Part shown: positions 15,833 to 23,660 of the stretch, one piece after another
How positions within the stretch are numbered: the stretch's first letter is position 1
Layout: each line of letters begins with the position of its first letter
Source: Nostocoides japonicum T1-X7
GTDB lineage: Bacteria; Actinomycetota; Actinomycetes; Actinomycetales; Dermatophilaceae
NCBI RefSeq assembly: GCF_001046855.1
Contig: NZ_HF570958.1
Location: 1,459,823-1,497,853 of the forward strand
Length of the DNA stretch: 38,031 bases
Direction of reading: 5' to 3'
The notes under the pieces: model-generated
The model's input: only the letters and a program-made list of their open reading frames with translations
The model's database searches: none
Told to the model about the DNA's origin: nothing
Program-made: the position numbers and the translations under genes

Positions 15833-17209
15833 TCAGGCCTCGTCGGCGACCGCCGAGTCGATCGTGACCTCTGCCGCCGCCTGCGCCAGGACGGCCCGCT
15901 GCCGCTCCGGTACGACGAGCTCGGCCCGCGCGAGGTCCACGGCCTGCCCGATCTCGGCGAGATCGGCGGCTTCGGCGAGGTTCCGGCGGGCGAACGCCTC
16001 GACGAGGTCGAGCTCACGGGCGATCGCCGCGCGGCGACCGGGATCCTCGGTCGAGTAGGCGAGAGTGCCGAGCATCCGGACCAGCTCCAGCATGACGCGG
16101 GGATGCCGCTCGAGGCCACCGTGGCGGATATGGGAGCACACCACCTTCAGGTGGGTCTGGTAGCCGACGACCGGCGCGACGACGCGGATCTCGCCGTCCG
16201 TATCCCTCCGCACGGTCGTCGCGAAGCGCCGGTGCGCGGCATCCGCCATGACGTCGGTCAGGTGGTGCACGGCGACGACGGCCGTGTAGGAGTCGTTCTG
16301 GGTCGTCCCCATCGCTCGGCAGCCGATGTCCACCAGCTGCCGGATCCCCGATCCGAGGTCGAGCTCGACCTTGCGTTCGGGCTCGATCCGCACCGACTCG
16401 CGCACCGCGGCGACGGTGCCGTGAGTCACCGTGGCGCCGGCATCCGCCCAGACGACCGCCAGCCGAGCTCCGGCGATCACGTGGTAGCCGAGCAGCTGGA
16501 GCAGCTGGATGCGCACGCGTGACCGCGTCGCAAGGGCGAGTAGCACGTCGACGTCGATGGCCGCGACGTACCCGTCCGTCACCGCGGTGACCACGACGGC
16601 CTCGGGTGGCACCGGGAGGGCCACCTCGAGGTCCGGGTCCTCGCCGGCCCGCAGGAGCGGGTGCTCCCGGTGCAGGACGTCCCGGGTGCTGGTCTCGGCC
16701 ATCCTCATGATGGTGTCGATCCGGATCGAGTTCGTCATGTGCCCGATGTAGTAGACGAGCATGCCGATGGACAGCAGGGCCAGGACGAGGGCGCCCGTCA
16801 CGGCGAGCCTCGGCACGAACGGGACGCCGTGGCGAAGGCTTCCCACCGTCTCCAGGCCGGCCATGCTGTACGCCACCGTCGCGACGAAGGTGGAGAGGAC
16901 GATCTGCGTGCCTCGGTCCCGGAGGAACGAGCGCAGCAGCCGTGGCGAGTACGTCGTCGCGGCGACCTGCAGCAGGACGACGGTGAGGCCGAAGACGAGG
17001 CTCGTCACCGTGATCATCGTTCCCGTCACGACCGTGAGCAGCTGCCGCGCATCGCTCGCGGTGCCTTTGAAGGTGAAGGGTGCGAGCACCGAGCTCGGCC
17101 CCACGTCGACGTTGGACAGCGCGGCCCCCAGGACCAGGGCTGCCGCGACGGCGACCGCCGGTTTGAAGCCCAGGCTGTGGGTCAGCTCACGTCGGTCACT
17201 CATCCGCAT
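15833..17209 (-). CDS. DUF2254 family membrane protein
   Basis: Predicted membrane protein of 458 residues with four N-terminal spans: AVAVAAALVLGAAL, VVTGTMITVTSLVFGLTVVL, STFVATVAYSMAGL and GALVLALLSIGMLVYYIG. A large soluble C-terminal half follows. The TSLVFGLTVVLLQ and TTYSPRLLRSFLRD segments are characteristic of DUF2254. The start is taken at ATG 17209 (MRMSDRRELT, with AAGGCGG nearby); a GTG at 17248 would add 13 residues. Function is unknown. It converges with the dehydrogenase pair (48-base gap) and lies beside the LacI regulator on the same strand. Confidence 0.82.
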   Translation of the reverse strand: MRMSDRRELTHSLGFKPAVAVAAALVLGAALSNVDVGPSSVLAPFTFKGTASDARQLLTVVTGTMITVTSLVFGLTVVLLQVAATTYSPRLLRSFLRDRGTQIVLSTFVATVAYSMAGLETVGSLRHGVPFVPRLAVTGALVLALLSIGMLVYYIGHMTNSIRIDTIMRMAETSTRDVLHREHPLLRAGEDPDLEVALPVPPEAVVVTAVTDGYVAAIDVDVLLALATRSRVRIQLLQLLGYHVIAGARLAVVWADAGATVTHGTVAAVRESVRIEPERKVELDLGSGIRQLVDIGCRAMGTTQNDSYTAVVAVHHLTDVMADAAHRRFATTVRRDTDGEIRVVAPVVGYQTHLKVVCSHIRHGGLERHPRVMLELVRMLGTLAYSTEDPGRRAAIARELDLVEAFARRNLAEAADLAEIGQAVDLARAELVVPERQRAVLAQAAAEVTIDSAVADEA

Positions 17210-17260
17210 CGCCCACCGCCTTCGGTGCTGCTCGGTGCTCTTCCTCACCGACTCTTCAGC

Positions 17261-18292
17261 CTACGCGCCGCGACCAGGGTGACCTCCAGCGGCGGGCGCG
17301 GTTCGGGCCGGTGGGGCGGTCGAGGAACGCACGACGAGGCGAGGCTGGACGACGACGTCGGCCACCTCCTCGCCATCGAGCATCGCCTCGACGACCCGGA
17401 CGCTCTCGCGGGCGATGGCCTCCGGGTCCTGGCTCACGCTCGTGAGGTCGATCGTCGCGAGCCGGGCGAGCGGGCTGTCGTCGTAGCCCACGATCGACAC
17501 CTCGTCCGGCACGCCGATCCCCGCGCGCAGCAACGCGTCCCGCGCGCCGACGGCGCATCGGTCGTTGAAGGCGACGAGGGCGGTGGGTCGCGACGGCGAC
17601 GGCTCTGCGGCGACCCGCGCCCCGGCAGCGAGACCGGCAGCCTCGGTGCTCCCGCCGACGATCACGGTCTGGTATGCCTCGAGCCCGCGCCCGCGCAGGG
17701 CGGCCCGGTACCCCCGCCGGCGGGCCGTCGCGATCGTCCCGGCGCCTCCGTCGACGAAGGCGATCCGATCGTGACCGAGGTCGGCGAGGTGGTCGACGGC
17801 GAGCCGCAGACCGGCCGCGTCGTCCGCCCAGACCCCGCGCGCCAGCCGGCTGCCCGGCCGGCCCACGACGACGACGGGGACCTCCTGAGCCAGTGCGTCG
17901 AGGGTCGGACCGGCGAGCGTGGAGCCGAGGAGGGCGACGGCCGCGCACCGCGAGTCCAGGAGGGTCTCGACGGCCATCCGCTCGTCGCGGCGCGACGTCG
18001 TCGTCGACAGGACGAGATCGAGCCCGGTGCCGCTCACGGCCCCGTCCAGTGCGTCGACGAGGGCGGCGTGGAAGGGGTGGCTCACGTCGAGGACGACACC
18101 GAGCAGCTGGGACCGCTTGCGGGCCAACGAGCTCGCGGTCCGGTCCGGCCGGTACCCGAGGTCGGCCACGGCCGCCTGGACCGCCGCGCGGGTCGCCTCG
18201 CTCGGGCCGGGCCGGTCACGCAGGACGAGCGACACGGTCGCCGGTGACACCCCCGCCCGCGCCGCGACGTCGGCGAGGCGAGCGCGCGGCAT
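17261..18292 (-). CDS. LacI-family transcriptional repressor, likely regulator of the P450 gene
   Basis: 343-residue repressor: helix-turn-helix LADVAARAGVSPATVSLVLR at residues 6-25, hinge GYRPDRTASSLARKRS, then an effector-binding domain (LLGVVLDVSHPFHAALVDAL, VGRPGSRLARGVWADD, HLADLGHDRIAFVDGG, ALVAFNDRCAVGARDALL, SIVGYDDSPLARL). ATG 18292 places the helix-turn-helix at the normal position; the ribosome site is weak. A perfect palindrome with the central CG typical of LacI operators (TTAAAGCGCTTTAA, 18815-18828) lies in front of the divergent P450 gene. No other LacI site is obvious, so this pairing is the simplest reading. Ligand unknown. Confidence 0.88.
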   Translation of the reverse strand: MPRARLADVAARAGVSPATVSLVLRDRPGPSEATRAAVQAAVADLGYRPDRTASSLARKRSQLLGVVLDVSHPFHAALVDALDGAVSGTGLDLVLSTTTSRRDERMAVETLLDSRCAAVALLGSTLAGPTLDALAQEVPVVVVGRPGSRLARGVWADDAAGLRLAVDHLADLGHDRIAFVDGGAGTIATARRRGYRAALRGRGLEAYQTVIVGGSTEAAGLAAGARVAAEPSPSRPTALVAFNDRCAVGARDALLRAGIGVPDEVSIVGYDDSPLARLATIDLTSVSQDPEAIARESVRVVEAMLDGEEVADVVVQPRLVVRSSTAPPARTAPAAGGHPGRGA

Positions 18293-18429
18293 ACCGTCAT
18301 CATTCCACCCGTTTGCCGGGTCGCTCGGCCGCCCGATCGTGCCAGTCGGGCCGGTCGGGCCACCAGGGTGTGACGCGCCCCCTATCGCCTCATGGGTCGA
18401 TGGGGCTCGGCGGTCTCTCGTGACGAGTT

Positions 18430-18640
18430 CGACGCGGCGTCGTAGGTCGCCCCGCCCCGGATGTCGTGCCTGGCGAGCTCGGCGATGAGTCGCTGATGGT
18501 CGCGCGGGGGAAGGCCGACGACGGCGACGTCGAGCGCTTCCACGGCTCGCGCGGCGGCGGCCACCGAGATCAGGCGGGGCGCCGTCAGCCGGGTCAGCAC
18601 ACTGAGGGTCTCGAGGAGGACCTGCGCCGGAACCGTAGCG
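18430..18640 (-). pseudogene. Second PIN-toxin (VapC) remnant
   Basis: On the minus strand LLETLSVLTRLTAPRLISVA, then LPPRDHQRLIAELARHDIRG and GGATYDA resemble the middle of VapC-type PIN toxins (ETFSVLTRLP...GGAVYDAL). The N-terminal strand with the first catalytic Asp is replaced by unrelated sequence, and the C-terminal part after YDA is absent. No antitoxin gene is beside it. The rest of the 550-base gap before the P450 gene holds hairpins and the promoter. Confidence 0.55.
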
Positions 18641-18672
18641 ACATCTCTCACGACGGTGCGTCGGCTCCGCTG

Positions 18673-18735
18673 CGGCAGGTGTGAGGTTGTCGTGGTCTGA
18701 TCGCCGTTCCGACCACGGAAAGCCCGCACCTGCCG
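18673..18735. repeat. Inverted repeat related to the 21-kb repeat block
   Basis: CGGCAGGTGTGAGG followed by TTGTCGTGGTC (18673-18697) and the inverted CCCGCACCTGCCG (18723-18735) form a possible stem. The same words, with small changes, occur at 21210-21222, 21232-21252 and in each 51-bp unit at 21275-21410. Confidence 0.6.
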
Positions 18736-18773
18736 ATTCCCGACGCTGAGGGCCCATCTCGGGGCTTCGCCCC

Positions 18774-18828
18774 TTGACAGGAGACGGATCGCAGTCCACG
18801 CTTGTGTGACGTTCTTAAAGCGCTTTAA
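18774..18828 (+). promoter_or_regulatory. P450 promoter region with perfect LacI-type operator
   Basis: TTGACA at 18774-18779 is a candidate -35, with a poor -10 about 17-18 bp later (around 18797-18803). TTAAAGCGCTTTAA at 18815-18828 is a perfect 14-bp palindrome with a central CG, as in LacI/PurR-type sites. It lies 17 bases before the start codon and could block transcription. A small GGGGC-TTC-GCCCC hairpin sits at 18761-18773. Confidence 0.65.
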
Positions 18829-18845
18829 AACCCCTGGAGACCCCG

Positions 18846-21068
18846 ATGTCCGTCACCGCCGCCGTCCGTCGCGAGTACGACCCGTTCTCCGACGAGTTCA
18901 AGGCCGACCCGTTCCCCGTCTACGACTGGATGCGCGAGGAGGCGCCGGTCTACTTCAGCGAGAAGTGGGGGTGGTGGGCGCTGTCGCGGTTCGAGGACGT
19001 CCGGGCGGCGGCCACCGACCCGCAGACCTTCCTCTCCTACGAGGGCATCGACATCGACGACACCGCGAAGGACCAGTCCGGCCCGGGCTTCCTCCCCGAC
19101 CTGGACAACCCGCGCCACGACGAGGTGCGGCAGATCATCCAGCCCTTCTTCCTGCCCCGCCGGATCGCCGAGCGGGAGGACGCGATCCGCGCCGTCATCC
19201 GCGAGCACCTCGCCCCATGGCGCGACCGCGGGCACGTCGACCTCGCGCAGGAGCTGGCCTGGCCGACGCCCAACGACGTCTTCTTCGCCGTCCTCGGCCT
19301 CCCGACGCGGCACGAGGACCCCACGACGCGCGCCCAGCTCGACACCTGGGTCCACCAGCTGAAGGACCGCAAGCCGGGGGACCAGCGCCTCACCCCGCTG
19401 GCGCGCGAGGCGACCGACGGCATCCGCGACTACTTCACGGACCTGCTCAACGACCGTCGCCGGAATCCGCGGGGCGACGTCGTGACGCATCTCGTCCAGA
19501 CGAGCATCAACGGGCGGCCGTTCGCCGACGAGCACGTCACGGCCGCGTCGGAGGTGCTCGGGCTCATGATGGTCCTCTTCCTCGGTGGCGTGGAGTCGAC
19601 GGCCGGCCTCATCGGGACGACGTTCAAGCTCCTCGCCGACAACCCCGACCAGCGGGAGCTCGTCCTCGCCGATCCCTCCCTCATCCCGTCCGCCGTCGAC
19701 GAGGCCGTCCGGTGGAACACCCCGCTCCAGCTCGTCGGGCGCACGGCGGCGCGCGACGTCACCCTCCACGGCACGACGATCCCCAAGGGTGGCCGCGTCG
19801 TTCTCGTCTACGGGGCGGCCAACCGCGACGAGCGCCAGTTCGCCGAGGCCGACCGGTACCTCGTCACCCGGGGACGCTTCCGGCACATGGGTTTCGGCGA
19901 GGGCCTCCACGGCTGCCTCGGCCGGCCGCTCGCGCTCCTGGAGACCCAGATCGCCCTTGAGGAGGCGCTCCCGGTCCTCGGCCGCTACACCCTCGACGGC
20001 GAGCCCGAGAAGTACCGCAGCACCCCCAACATGCACGTCTGGTGGCACCTGCCCATCTCCTTCACCCCTCCGGCCCGGCGCGGCGACTCCGGCGCGGCCG
20101 TCTCCCGGCTCACCGGCGAGACGATGACCGAGGCCGTCGTCGAGGCCAAGGACGACGTGAGCGACGGGGTCTGCGCCCTCACCCTCCGTCCGACGTCCGG
20201 TATGCCGTTCCCGTCCTGGCAGCCCGGGTCGCACGTCGACCTCGTCGTCCCCGGAGCGACGGGCGTCCGGACCCGCCAGTACTCGCTCTCCGGCGACCCG
20301 GCGGACCTGTCGACCTACCGTCTCGGCATCCTCCGGGAGCCGCTGAGCCGCGGCACCTCGGAGTACGTCCATGGCGCGCTCGGCGAAGGAGACGTCGTGC
20401 GGATCGTGGGGCCCCGCAACCACTTCCGCCTCGTCGATGCTCCCCGGTACGTGTTCGTCGCCGGCGGCATCGGCATCACGCCGATCCTGCCGATGATCCG
20501 GGAGGCGCAGGCCCGGGGTGCGGACTGGCATCTCACCTACGGAGGACGCACCCGGGCGAGCATGGCCTTCCTCGACGAGCTCGCGGCATACGGAGACCGG
20601 GTGACGATCGCTCCCCAGGACGAGGTGGGGTTGCTCGACCTGCCGGCCATACTCGGTGCACCACGCGAGGACACGAAGGTCTACTGCTGCGGGCCCGGGC
20701 CGCTGCTCGACGCCATCGAGCTGGCCACCCTCGACTGGCCGCGGGGCACCCTGCACACCGAGCGGTTCGCCGCCAAGCCGCTCACCGAGCCGGTGCGGTC
20801 AGACGCGTTCGAGGTCGAGCTGCGGGCCAGCGGCCGGACGATCACCGTGCGTCCCGACGTCTCGGTGCTCGACGCCGTCGCGGAGGCCGGCATCCCGACG
20901 GTGTCCTCGTGCAACGAAGGGACGTGCGGCACCTGCGAGACCTCCGTCCTCGAGGGCATCCCCGACCACCGCGACTCCGTCCTCGAGGACACCGAGCGGA
21001 CGGCGAACGACTGCATGATGATCTGCGTCTCCCGGTCCTGCACGGCCAAGCTCGTCCTCGACCTCTGA
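18846..21068 (+). CDS. Self-sufficient cytochrome P450-reductase-ferredoxin fusion (class VII, CYP116B-like)
   Basis: 740-residue one-protein monooxygenase. Residues 1 to about 410 are the P450: I-helix LFLGGVESTAG, K-helix ExxR in DEAVRW, and heme loop MGFGEGLHGCLGRP with thiolate ligand Cys357. Residues about 425-645 are a phthalate-dioxygenase-reductase-type module: flavin site RQYSLSG and NAD(P)H site GGIGITPILPMI. The C-terminus is a plant-type 2Fe-2S ferredoxin with Cys689, Cys694, Cys697 and Cys727 (C-x4-C-x2-C-x29-C). Electrons flow from NAD(P)H through flavin and iron-sulfur to heme in one chain. ATG 18846 has GGAGA at 18836-18840. A LacI-type operator lies directly upstream. Known relatives oxidise aromatics, thiocarbamates or alkanes; the substrate here is unknown. 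Confidence 0.93.
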   Translation: MSVTAAVRREYDPFSDEFKADPFPVYDWMREEAPVYFSEKWGWWALSRFEDVRAAATDPQTFLSYEGIDIDDTAKDQSGPGFLPDLDNPRHDEVRQIIQPFFLPRRIAEREDAIRAVIREHLAPWRDRGHVDLAQELAWPTPNDVFFAVLGLPTRHEDPTTRAQLDTWVHQLKDRKPGDQRLTPLAREATDGIRDYFTDLLNDRRRNPRGDVVTHLVQTSINGRPFADEHVTAASEVLGLMMVLFLGGVESTAGLIGTTFKLLADNPDQRELVLADPSLIPSAVDEAVRWNTPLQLVGRTAARDVTLHGTTIPKGGRVVLVYGAANRDERQFAEADRYLVTRGRFRHMGFGEGLHGCLGRPLALLETQIALEEALPVLGRYTLDGEPEKYRSTPNMHVWWHLPISFTPPARRGDSGAAVSRLTGETMTEAVVEAKDDVSDGVCALTLRPTSGMPFPSWQPGSHVDLVVPGATGVRTRQYSLSGDPADLSTYRLGILREPLSRGTSEYVHGALGEGDVVRIVGPRNHFRLVDAPRYVFVAGGIGITPILPMIREAQARGADWHLTYGGRTRASMAFLDELAAYGDRVTIAPQDEVGLLDLPAILGAPREDTKVYCCGPGPLLDAIELATLDWPRGTLHTERFAAKPLTEPVRSDAFEVELRASGRTITVRPDVSVLDAVAEAGIPTVSSCNEGTCGTCETSVLEGIPDHRDSVLEDTERTANDCMMICVSRSCTAKLVLDL

Positions 21069-21136
21069 CGGGCCGTCGTCCGGGGCCGTCGTCCGGGGCC
21101 GGGCGCCCGGGAGTCCGGGCGTCAGGCGTCAGGCGT

Positions 21137-21188
21137 CCTTGTGGGGAAGCTGGCCAGAGTCCCGACTCGCACCAGCTTCCCCACAAGG
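21137..21188. repeat. Dispersed palindrome, copy 2
   Basis: Perfect 17-bp arms CCTTGTGGGGAAGCTGG and CCAGCTTCCCCACAAGG flank an 18-base loop. It is nearly identical, including most of the loop, to the copy at 21439 and related to the diverged copy at 9119. It lies 69 bases after the P450 stop and could end its transcript, though without a T-run. Confidence 0.8.
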
Positions 21189-21209
21189 CGTCGACGTCGT
21201 CCGCAGCGG

Positions 21210-21410
21210 CCCGCACCTGCCGGGCCGGACGCCCGCACGTGCCGAGAAGATGTCGCCGATGCGCGATGTGGACAGCATCTTCTCGGCACGTGCGGGGTTG
21301 TCGTGGTCCAGCCCGTCCCGGCACCGCATCTTCTCGGCACGTGCGGGGTTGTCGTGGTCCAGCCCGTCCCGGCACCGCATCTTCTCGGCACGTGCGGGGT
21401 TGTCGTGGTC
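21210..21410. repeat. 51-bp tandem repeat array with inverted flanking copy
   Basis: Units beginning GCATCTTCTCGGCACGTGCG start at 21275, 21326 and 21377 (period 51, the third incomplete). Each holds CGGCACGTGCGGGGTTGTCG. The reverse word CCCGCACGTGCCGAGAAG lies at 21232-21249, so the first unit can fold into a 21-bp stem with it. CCCGCACCTGCCG at 21210-21222 is a shorter relative. No coding sense is apparent. Confidence 0.8.
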
Positions 21411-21438
21411 GAGATCGGCATCGGCGGCGTGACCATCG

Positions 21439-21488
21439 CTTGTGGGGAAGCTGGCCAGAGTCCCGACTCGCACCAGCTTCCCCACAAG
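21439..21488. repeat. Dispersed palindrome, copy 3
   Basis: CTTGTGGGGAAGCTGG and CCAGCTTCCCCACAAG form perfect 16-bp arms around an 18-base loop identical to that of copy 2. Copies 2 and 3 bracket the 51-bp array. Confidence 0.8.
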
Positions 21489-21521
21489 GAAGGCCAGCCG
21501 AGACGACCGCCTCGGACAGGT

Positions 21522-21677
21522 CCGCCACGGGAGTTCGGCCGCCACGGGAGTTCAGCCGCCACGGGAGTTCGGCCGCCACGGGAGTTCAACCGCCACGGGA
21601 GTTCAACCGCCACGGGAGTTCGGCCGCCACGGGGAGTTCAGCCGCTATGGAGGGTACGGCCGCAACGGACGGTACGG
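21522..21677. repeat. 17-bp tandem repeat array
   Basis: Seven head-to-tail units of CCGCCACGGGAGTTCGG (last bases GG, AG or AA) run from 21522 to 21641; the seventh has one extra G. Two diverged 18-bp units follow to 21677. The 17-bp period breaks any reading frame, so this is not a repeated protein. The rest of 21678-21876 shows no gene. Variable tandem copy number is likely between strains. Confidence 0.85.
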
Positions 21678-21876
21678 CCGCCGCGACAAGCGCCGCCGCG
21701 AGATCGCGTGGGTCGGCTTCCCCGGTGCCCTGCACACCGGCCTGTCGCGGCGGCCGTGGTCCCGCCCCGGGACCGATCCCGCAGTCGCATCATGGGGGGC
21801 GACCGACGACGGGACGCCGCCTGTTGCGCAGCCGGGGAGAGCGCGCAACAGCCCGGGTCGCCGGGGACGGAGGGGC

Positions 21877-23436
21877 TCAGCCGTCGGCGGGGTACCAGTG
21901 CGCGGGCACGGCGAGCCACGAGTCGCACTCGGCCCGCCAGCCGGTCGCTCCGTCCCGGACGGCGACGTCCCGAAGGTCGAGCAGGTCCTCCCGGAAGCCT
22001 CGGACACCCAGGGCGTAGCAGGCGGCGCTCGCCGCCTCACGGTCACCGGGCCGGTCCGCATACGCTCGCTCGACCGCCGCGACGACCGTCCGTCGGTATG
22101 CCGCGCGGTCACCGCCGACCGGGGCGCTGACGGCCGCGCGCATGACGTTGTGCCGCAGGTCGGGAGGGGTCGAGGGGTCGGTGGACAGGCCGAGCAGCGG
22201 ATCCAACGCCTCCCGCGGACAGATCCAGAAGAGCACCGTGAGGCACTCGCCGGCCAACGGGAGCTGTCCGCCGCGGACGGCGGACAGGAGCGTGTCCGCG
22301 ACGACCCGGCCGATCGGCGTGCCCTGGGGAGCGAGCATGAGGCACGCGAGGGCGCTGCCGCGCAGGTCGGAGTCGGCATCCCACAGCCCACGCCCGAGGA
22401 GCCGGACGAACACCGGGTCGTCGGCCGGGAGCCCCGCCCGGCGCACCGCCTCGCTGCAGGCCGCGTAGAGGCTCCGTCGCTGGCGGGAGGGCAGGACCGC
22501 ACCGAACCGCAGGACCTCCGCCACTCCCCGGCCGCCGGGGAGCTGCCCGACGTAGGCGGCGATCGACTCCGCCTGGCGTGGGTCGACGGTCGCGCAGAGA
22601 ACCGCCGCACAGCGACGGACCCGGTAGGACAGCGTCGTGTCGACGACGTAGTCGTAGCACTGGCGCGCGACGAGCTCGCGCTGCTCGCCGTCCCCGCGGC
22701 CATGGCGGAAGCAGGTCGTGAGGACGAACAGCGACGCCCACAGCGGCGCCTCGCCGACCGGGCTCAGCACCTGCTCGACGAGGAGGCGGACCGGCTCGGG
22801 TCCGGGAACGTACTGCAGCGCCGCCGCGTAGTCGCTGTAGACGTGGCGCGTCGTGTCCGACAGCGCGGACCGCGCGAGGTCGACGAGAGCCGCCCCGGCG
22901 CGGGGGTGCCCGACGAGGCGCGCGACGGCCATCGACCGCTGCACGTATGCCACGCCGTAGGACACCTCGAGCTCCCCGAACGCACGGTCGAGCAGGTCGC
23001 GCCAGTCCCGGTCGCGCAGGACGACGAGGGCCTCCCGGCACAGGAGGTCCGCGAGGTCCCACCAGTCCGCGGCCCGCGAGGGCTCGGACGCGAGGAGGTG
23101 CTCGATGTGCGCGAGCGCCCGGTCGACGAGGTCGTCGCGGGGCACGGGCTCCATGGGAGCGAGGGCGGCGTCGATGCCCGTCGGCACGACGTCCCGGCGC
23201 AGCATCTCCATCGCGGCGCCGAGCGACCCGGGCGGCAGCGCGAGGACCTCCTCGTATGCCGAGGCGTGCCGCTGCGTGAGCCGCACCTCGCCGCTCTCCC
23301 ACCGCCCGATCTGGGCGCGGTGGACGCCGAGGGCCCTGGCCAGCCCGGCCGCGGAGCGCAGCGAGGGGTCGGGGGCGCAGTGCCGCACGTTGCGCAGCAC
23401 CCACAGGACGTCGTCGACCCGCCGCTGCCCCGCCAT
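21877..23436 (-). CDS. XRE-type DNA-binding protein with large helical C-terminus
   Basis: 519 residues. The N-terminal 60 form a Cro/C1-type helix-turn-helix (SAAGLARALGVHRAQIGRWE, then SGEVRLTQRHASAYEEVL). The remaining 450 are Ala/Leu/Arg-rich helices without an evident enzyme motif, resembling HEAT- or TPR-like repeats (for example AALLDLAR-type and VRRCAAVLCATVDPRQAES segments). The ATG at 23436 starts directly before the helix-turn-helix; no Shine-Dalgarno is visible, so a leaderless or weakly translated message is possible. Such proteins in actinobacteria are uncharacterised sensors or regulators. A 91-bp nested palindrome with repeated CACCCGA words lies 75 bases upstream and could be its operator. 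Confidence 0.72.
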   Translation of the reverse strand: MAGQRRVDDVLWVLRNVRHCAPDPSLRSAAGLARALGVHRAQIGRWESGEVRLTQRHASAYEEVLALPPGSLGAAMEMLRRDVVPTGIDAALAPMEPVPRDDLVDRALAHIEHLLASEPSRAADWWDLADLLCREALVVLRDRDWRDLLDRAFGELEVSYGVAYVQRSMAVARLVGHPRAGAALVDLARSALSDTTRHVYSDYAAALQYVPGPEPVRLLVEQVLSPVGEAPLWASLFVLTTCFRHGRGDGEQRELVARQCYDYVVDTTLSYRVRRCAAVLCATVDPRQAESIAAYVGQLPGGRGVAEVLRFGAVLPSRQRRSLYAACSEAVRRAGLPADDPVFVRLLGRGLWDADSDLRGSALACLMLAPQGTPIGRVVADTLLSAVRGGQLPLAGECLTVLFWICPREALDPLLGLSTDPSTPPDLRHNVMRAAVSAPVGGDRAAYRRTVVAAVERAYADRPGDREAASAACYALGVRGFREDLLDLRDVAVRDGATGWRAECDSWLAVPAHWYPADG

Positions 23437-23511
23437 GGGGGAATCATGCCGCCCCGCGACGAGGTCGCCACCCGGACGGTCGAGGCCACACCGCCGGATC
23501 GGCCAGGAGAG

Positions 23512-23602
23512 CAGCTTTATCGGGTCACCCGACAACACTGAGCCTCACCCGACAACGGAAGTCGGGTGAGGCTCAGTGTTCCGGGGTCACCCGATAAAGC
23601 TG
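23512..23602. repeat. 91-bp nested palindrome between XRE gene and inositol genes
   Basis: Inner arms 23534-23553 and 23561-23580 are perfectly complementary over 20 bp (AACACTGAGCCTCACCCGAC) with a 7-base loop. Outer arms CAGCTTTATCGGGT and ACCCGATAAAGCTG extend it to 23512-23602 with few mismatches. It begins 58 bases after the last inositol gene stop, so it may terminate that transcript. Alternatively it is an operator, since CACCCGA or TCGGGTG recurs at least four times within it. Confidence 0.75.
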
Positions 23603-23660
23603 GCAAGGGGGCGGGGGGAATACGGAACAGGTGAACGGGCCGCGGGCCCGGAGACGAGGG

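Noticed and set aside
16661..18247. Long plus-strand open frame of 528 codons over the DUF2254 and LacI genes
   Set aside because: It is a GC-rich shadow: the opposite-strand frames show clear protein families, and this one reads as Asp/Arg/Gly-rich low-complexity sequence.
18761..18773. GGGGC-TTC-GCCCC as terminator before the P450 gene
   Set aside because: Only a five-base stem with no T-run, and it lies within the presumed P450 promoter.
9119..21488. Insertion-sequence ends
   Set aside because: The palindromes bracket no transposase gene, and the 12 kb between the outer copies holds ordinary genes; no target-site duplications were identified.
21522..21677. CRISPR array
   Set aside because: Units are contiguous 17-mers with no spacers and no cas genes are nearby.
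21442..23541. Plus-strand open frame of 699 codons through the repeat block and XRE gene
   Set aside because: Its start lies inside a palindrome and it crosses a 17-bp array that cannot keep a protein repeat; the rest is antisense to the XRE protein.
23512..23602. Classical Rho-independent terminator
   Set aside because: The stem is long enough, but no T-run follows on either strand, so it is left as a palindrome of uncertain role.
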